Shown in pieces: positions 9,539-11,470 of a stretch of DNA of 11,470 nucleotides. Under the pieces are notes generated by a model, which was not told the origin of the DNA, made no database searches, and saw only the letters and a program-made list of their open reading frames with translations. The position numbers and the translations under genes are program-made. The DNA is from Bacillota bacterium. Its GTDB lineage: Bacteria; Bacillota; Clostridia; Oscillospirales; Ruminococcaceae. The stretch's first letter is position 1, and each line of letters opens with the position of its first letter. The DNA is taken from the NCBI GenBank assembly GCA_023456995.1, contig JAEWNU010000238.1, forward strand, positions 1 to 11,470, in the 5' to 3' direction.

Positions 9539-9604
9539 AGATAAAGCTGTAAACGTTTGACGAATTCTCCATTAAAAAATAAATATTTATGCTTCAATGC
9601 CTAC

Positions 9605-9634
9605 AAAAGCGCGACGGATAAGCGGCGCGCTTTT
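9605..9634. terminator. Intrinsic terminator after the amidase gene
   Basis: AAAAGCGCG (9605-9613) and CGCGCTTTT (9626-9634) are perfectly complementary around a 12-base loop. The U tail is part of the arm, so it works in both directions. It sits 22 bases beyond the amidase stop. Confidence 0.8.
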
Positions 9635-9655
9635 GCTAAAGCATTTTGGCGTGGT

Positions 9656-10387
9656 CTAAATATTCAAGAATTTTCTGTTGACAAAACCTATGTTATTGTT
9701 ATAAGACACACTGGCCCACTCAGGCAGTAAACCATAGACTGTGACCTTAGCACCGCGTGGGATGCTGCCGATGACCGCCGCTGAGGTGCTGGGGCGTGCG
9801 CGAAGGTTCAGGTTTGAACCCGAGGTGGAGACTGTTGCCTGTTGTGGCTGAATCGGATTGACAAACGGCTGCCCAAAATACTCTGCAAGTGTCTGTCCCA
9901 GTGCTTTGGCGATAGTATCAAGGTTGTCGGCCACCCAGTTGGCGTCTTCCTCATTGTCGTGGTAGCCGATTTCCATAAACAGTGAAGGCGCATTAACCTT
10001 ATCCACCTCGCCGAGTCTCGTCGTAGAAAGCGCCCGTACCTTGTCCGGTAGCGGATAGATCTCTTTAAAGCGGCGCACCGCAATGTTTGCTGCGCGCTGC
10101 CCCGAATAACTGCCGGGAAAATAGTAAATATCCACGCCGCGCAAGGTGCCGTATTCTGGCGCAGCATTGGAGTGCAGTGCTAGGTGCAGCGCATAATCTC
10201 CGGCGTTTGATTGACGAATGTTTGTAACGACGTTTTGGTCGGGTTTGTTTCGGGTGAAGCCAATGGCGTTTGCGCGTAAGTATGGCTCAAGAGCGTCGGC
10301 CAGCTGATTCATATGATATTCTTCAGATCCGCCGGTGACATAAAAGTTGCCCTCCTGCGTTGAGGGACTTAAATATATTTTTGGCAT
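9656..10387 (-). CDS. N-acetylmuramoyl-L-alanine amidase (Amidase_3-like) with C-terminal SH3b domain
   Basis: This 243-residue protein would cleave the bond between MurNAc and L-alanine in peptidoglycan. The catalytic part (about 1-172) has the Amidase_3 fold markers: ESPS-type opening YLSPSTQEGN (5-14), E22/E23 before the conserved MNQLAD helix, the zinc ligand His72 in LALHSNAA, and catalytic Glu139 in FMEIGYHDN. After a Gln/Pro linker (about 175-190), residues 190-243 form a bacterial SH3 domain (LNLRARPSTSAAVIGSIPRG ... WASV), a wall-binding module. The usual first zinc-ligand motif DPGHGG is replaced by SPSTQE, so one canonical His is missing. I recall this variant in clostridial relatives. 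No signal peptide or membrane helix is visible, so export would need lysis, a holin or an unusual route. AGGAGG lies six bases before the ATG. It is monocistronic. Prophage-endolysin or sporulation roles are possible, with no phage genes nearby. Confidence 0.9.
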   Translation of the reverse strand: MPKIYLSPSTQEGNFYVTGGSEEYHMNQLADALEPYLRANAIGFTRNKPDQNVVTNIRQSNAGDYALHLALHSNAAPEYGTLRGVDIYYFPGSYSGQRAANIAVRRFKEIYPLPDKVRALSTTRLGEVDKVNAPSLFMEIGYHDNEEDANWVADNLDTIAKALGQTLAEYFGQPFVNPIQPQQATVSTSGSNLNLRARPSTSAAVIGSIPRGAKVTVYGLLPEWASVSYNNNIGFVNRKFLNI

Positions 10388-10400
10388 AACAAACCTCCTG

Positions 10401-10421
10401 CATGCTTTTTACAGTAGCATG
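10401..10421. promoter_or_regulatory. Inverted repeat CATGCT-N9-AGCATG just upstream of the amidase ribosome binding site
   Basis: Six-base perfect arms flank a 9-base centre, starting two bases upstream of the AGGAGG site (10398-10393). It may be an operator or a small leader hairpin. Upstream, a weak promoter (TTGCAC, 19 bases, TATCAT) uses the tail of the terminator hairpin at 10455-10490 as its -35. Confidence 0.3.
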
Positions 10422-10454
10422 ATATGAAAAAGCACACAAAAAAGTGCAAAAAAC

Positions 10455-10490
10455 AGGCTGTATTGCATGAATTTAAATGCAATACAGCCT
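10455..10490 (-). terminator. Intrinsic terminator of the amino-acid ABC transporter operon
   Basis: Fourteen-base perfect arms AGGCTGTATTGCAT (10455-10468) and its complement (10477-10490) flank an 8-base loop. On the minus strand the stem is followed by G then six U's, a classic intrinsic terminator, about 120 bases after the ATPase stop. The gap 10491-10612 holds no recognisable gene. Confidence 0.88.
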
Positions 10491-10612
10491 AGGGCTCACT
10501 AAAAAGTAGTTATCTTTGGCTTTTTTGTCCTTTAACGCCCTCTTATTCGGTGGGCATCAGCCCGCTATTCTCCTCGCCCTTGTAAGATAAAAAATGGGGG
10601 ACTAGTATTACG

Positions 10613-11356
10613 TTATAAAATACTTTGTATGAATTCCCGAATACGAGGGTCTTTAGGATGATCAAAAATTTCTTTTGTGGTGCCCATCTCAACGATGTTA
10701 CAATCGCACATAAACATTACTTTATCTGCTGCTTCACGGGCAAAGCCCATCTCATGGGTTACGACGATCATCGTCATGCGTTTAGCCACGAGCTTCTTCA
10801 TCACAGCGAGTACCTCAGCGGTCAGCTGAGGGTCAAGCGACGAAGTGGGTTCGTCGAACAACAATAAATCGGGGTTCATCATCAGTGCGCGGGCAATGGC
10901 CACACGCTGCTTTTGTCCGCCTGAAAGCGCCGCGGGGTAGACATTGGCCTTATCCAAGAGCCCAACATCACTCAGCAGTGTGCGCGCACGCGCGGTGGCT
11001 TCGGTCTTATCTTCTTTACGTACCATCGTTGGTGCCGCAATCAGATTGTCAAGCACCGTCATATGTGGAAAGAGGTTAAAACTTTGAAACACCATGCCCA
11101 TTTTTGCACACACCTGACGCATCTGTGAGTCGGCAACATAGACACCATTCTGCATGAGCGGGTCGCCTTCAATGACAATATCGCCCCCATCGGCACGCTC
11201 TAAACCGATCAGACAGCGCAGCATAGTGCTTTTGCCTGAGCCGGAAGGCCCGATGACCGCAATGGCTTCTCCCTTTTCGACCGAGAATGAAACGCCGTCG
11301 AGCACTTTTACATCGCCAAAGCTCTTTTTAAGGTTGCGTACTTCAATAATACTCAT
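10613..11356 (-). CDS. Polar amino acid ABC transporter ATP-binding protein (GlnQ/HisP family)
   Basis: This 247-residue protein is the ATPase that energises uptake of a polar amino acid through a membrane-bound importer. It shows Walker A GPSGSGKST (36-44), the Q-loop in MVFQSFNLFPHMTVLDN (Q91), the signature LSGGQKQR (144-151), Walker B LLLFDEPTSSLDP with Glu169, and H-loop His201 in VTHEMGFAREAAD. The VFQSFNLFPHMT and FDHPKDPR blocks are typical of the PAAT family (glutamine, histidine, arginine, cystine). The length is normal. The substrate cannot be assigned from the ATPase alone. It lies 17 bases downstream of the permease gene in the same orientation. The best Shine-Dalgarno stretch, AAGGGGG, is unusually far (about 12 bases) from the ATG, yet the start MSIIEVRNLKKSFG fits the family. 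Transcription should end at the hairpin at 10455-10490. Confidence 0.96.
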   Translation of the reverse strand: MSIIEVRNLKKSFGDVKVLDGVSFSVEKGEAIAVIGPSGSGKSTMLRCLIGLERADGGDIVIEGDPLMQNGVYVADSQMRQVCAKMGMVFQSFNLFPHMTVLDNLIAAPTMVRKEDKTEATARARTLLSDVGLLDKANVYPAALSGGQKQRVAIARALMMNPDLLLFDEPTSSLDPQLTAEVLAVMKKLVAKRMTMIVVTHEMGFAREAADKVMFMCDCNIVEMGTTKEIFDHPKDPRIREFIQSIL

Positions 11357-11373
11357 AATATCGGTGCGCCCCC

Positions 11374-11470
11374 TTAAAAGTTATATTTGCGTTCGAGACG
11401 ATCAAACAGCTTGGTGATAATATAAGTCATCAGCAGATAAAATAACGCCGCTACGGGGTAAGCGGTAAAC
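11374..11470 (-). CDS. Amino acid ABC transporter permease, C-terminal end (5' part outside window)
   Basis: The last 31 codons and a TAA stop (11376-11374), read by hand. The peptide has a hydrophobic last helix (PVAALFYLLMTYIITKLF) followed by the basic tail DRLERKYNF. This is the usual end of HisM/GlnP-type permeases, in which the final helix runs into an R-x-L-E-R-like motif. The position directly upstream of a PAAT-family ATPase supports the assignment. It would form the membrane channel of the importer. The binding-protein gene is presumably further upstream and not seen. Confidence 0.85.
   Translation of the reverse strand, partial: FTAYPVAALFYLLMTYIITKLFDRLERKYNF

Noticed and set aside
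10491..10612. Possible small RNA or leader peptide between the ATPase stop and its terminator
   Set aside because: There is no promoter, no open frame beyond a few codons and only weak A/T pairing; it is best read as a 3' untranslated region.

Overview
The window looks like chromosomal DNA from a low-to-mid GC Gram-positive anaerobe of the Clostridia, most likely an Oscillospiraceae/Ruminococcaceae-type genome. This is inferred, not proven. The pointers are strong AGGAGG-type ribosome binding sites, GTG starts, compact intrinsic terminators, good sigma-A-type promoters, a housekeeping SecA with a SEC-C zinc tail, a small stand-alone alarmone-hydrolase-type HD protein, and a cytoplasmic-looking amidase of the SPSTQ type. 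No tRNA, rRNA, CRISPR array, insertion sequence or phage structural gene was seen.

Layout. At 1-751 (minus) lies the N-terminal part of a U32 family protein, cut by the window edge. It is divergent from a 141-residue HD-domain protein at 1030-1455 (plus), and the two promoters sit back to back. A bidirectional terminator separates the HD gene from a convergent minus-strand cluster at 6168-1517. In transcription order that cluster is an ABC ATPase, a large membrane-anchored extracytoplasmic protein of unknown function, and two ABC-2-type permeases that overlap by four bases (GTGA). A perfect 20-bp hairpin lies between the extracytoplasmic gene and the permeases. A 488-bp spacer carries the cluster's promoter, a palindrome and the secA terminator. 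secA (9380-6657) has its own promoter and a leader of about 120 bases. Upstream of it are an N-acetylmuramoyl-L-alanine amidase with an SH3b domain (10387-9656) and, at the right edge, a polar amino-acid importer: ATPase 11356-10613 preceded by the end of its permease. Each of these units ends in a recognisable hairpin terminator.

How the genes relate. Most units are independent housekeeping or envelope functions: protein export (SecA), amino-acid uptake, cell-wall hydrolysis, alarmone turnover and RNA modification. The one co-ordinated and poorly described unit is the ATPase, surface protein and twin-permease cluster, which reads as an ABC-2 exporter carrying a dedicated exposed partner. It is the best candidate here for an undescribed system, but its substrate cannot be read from the sequence.
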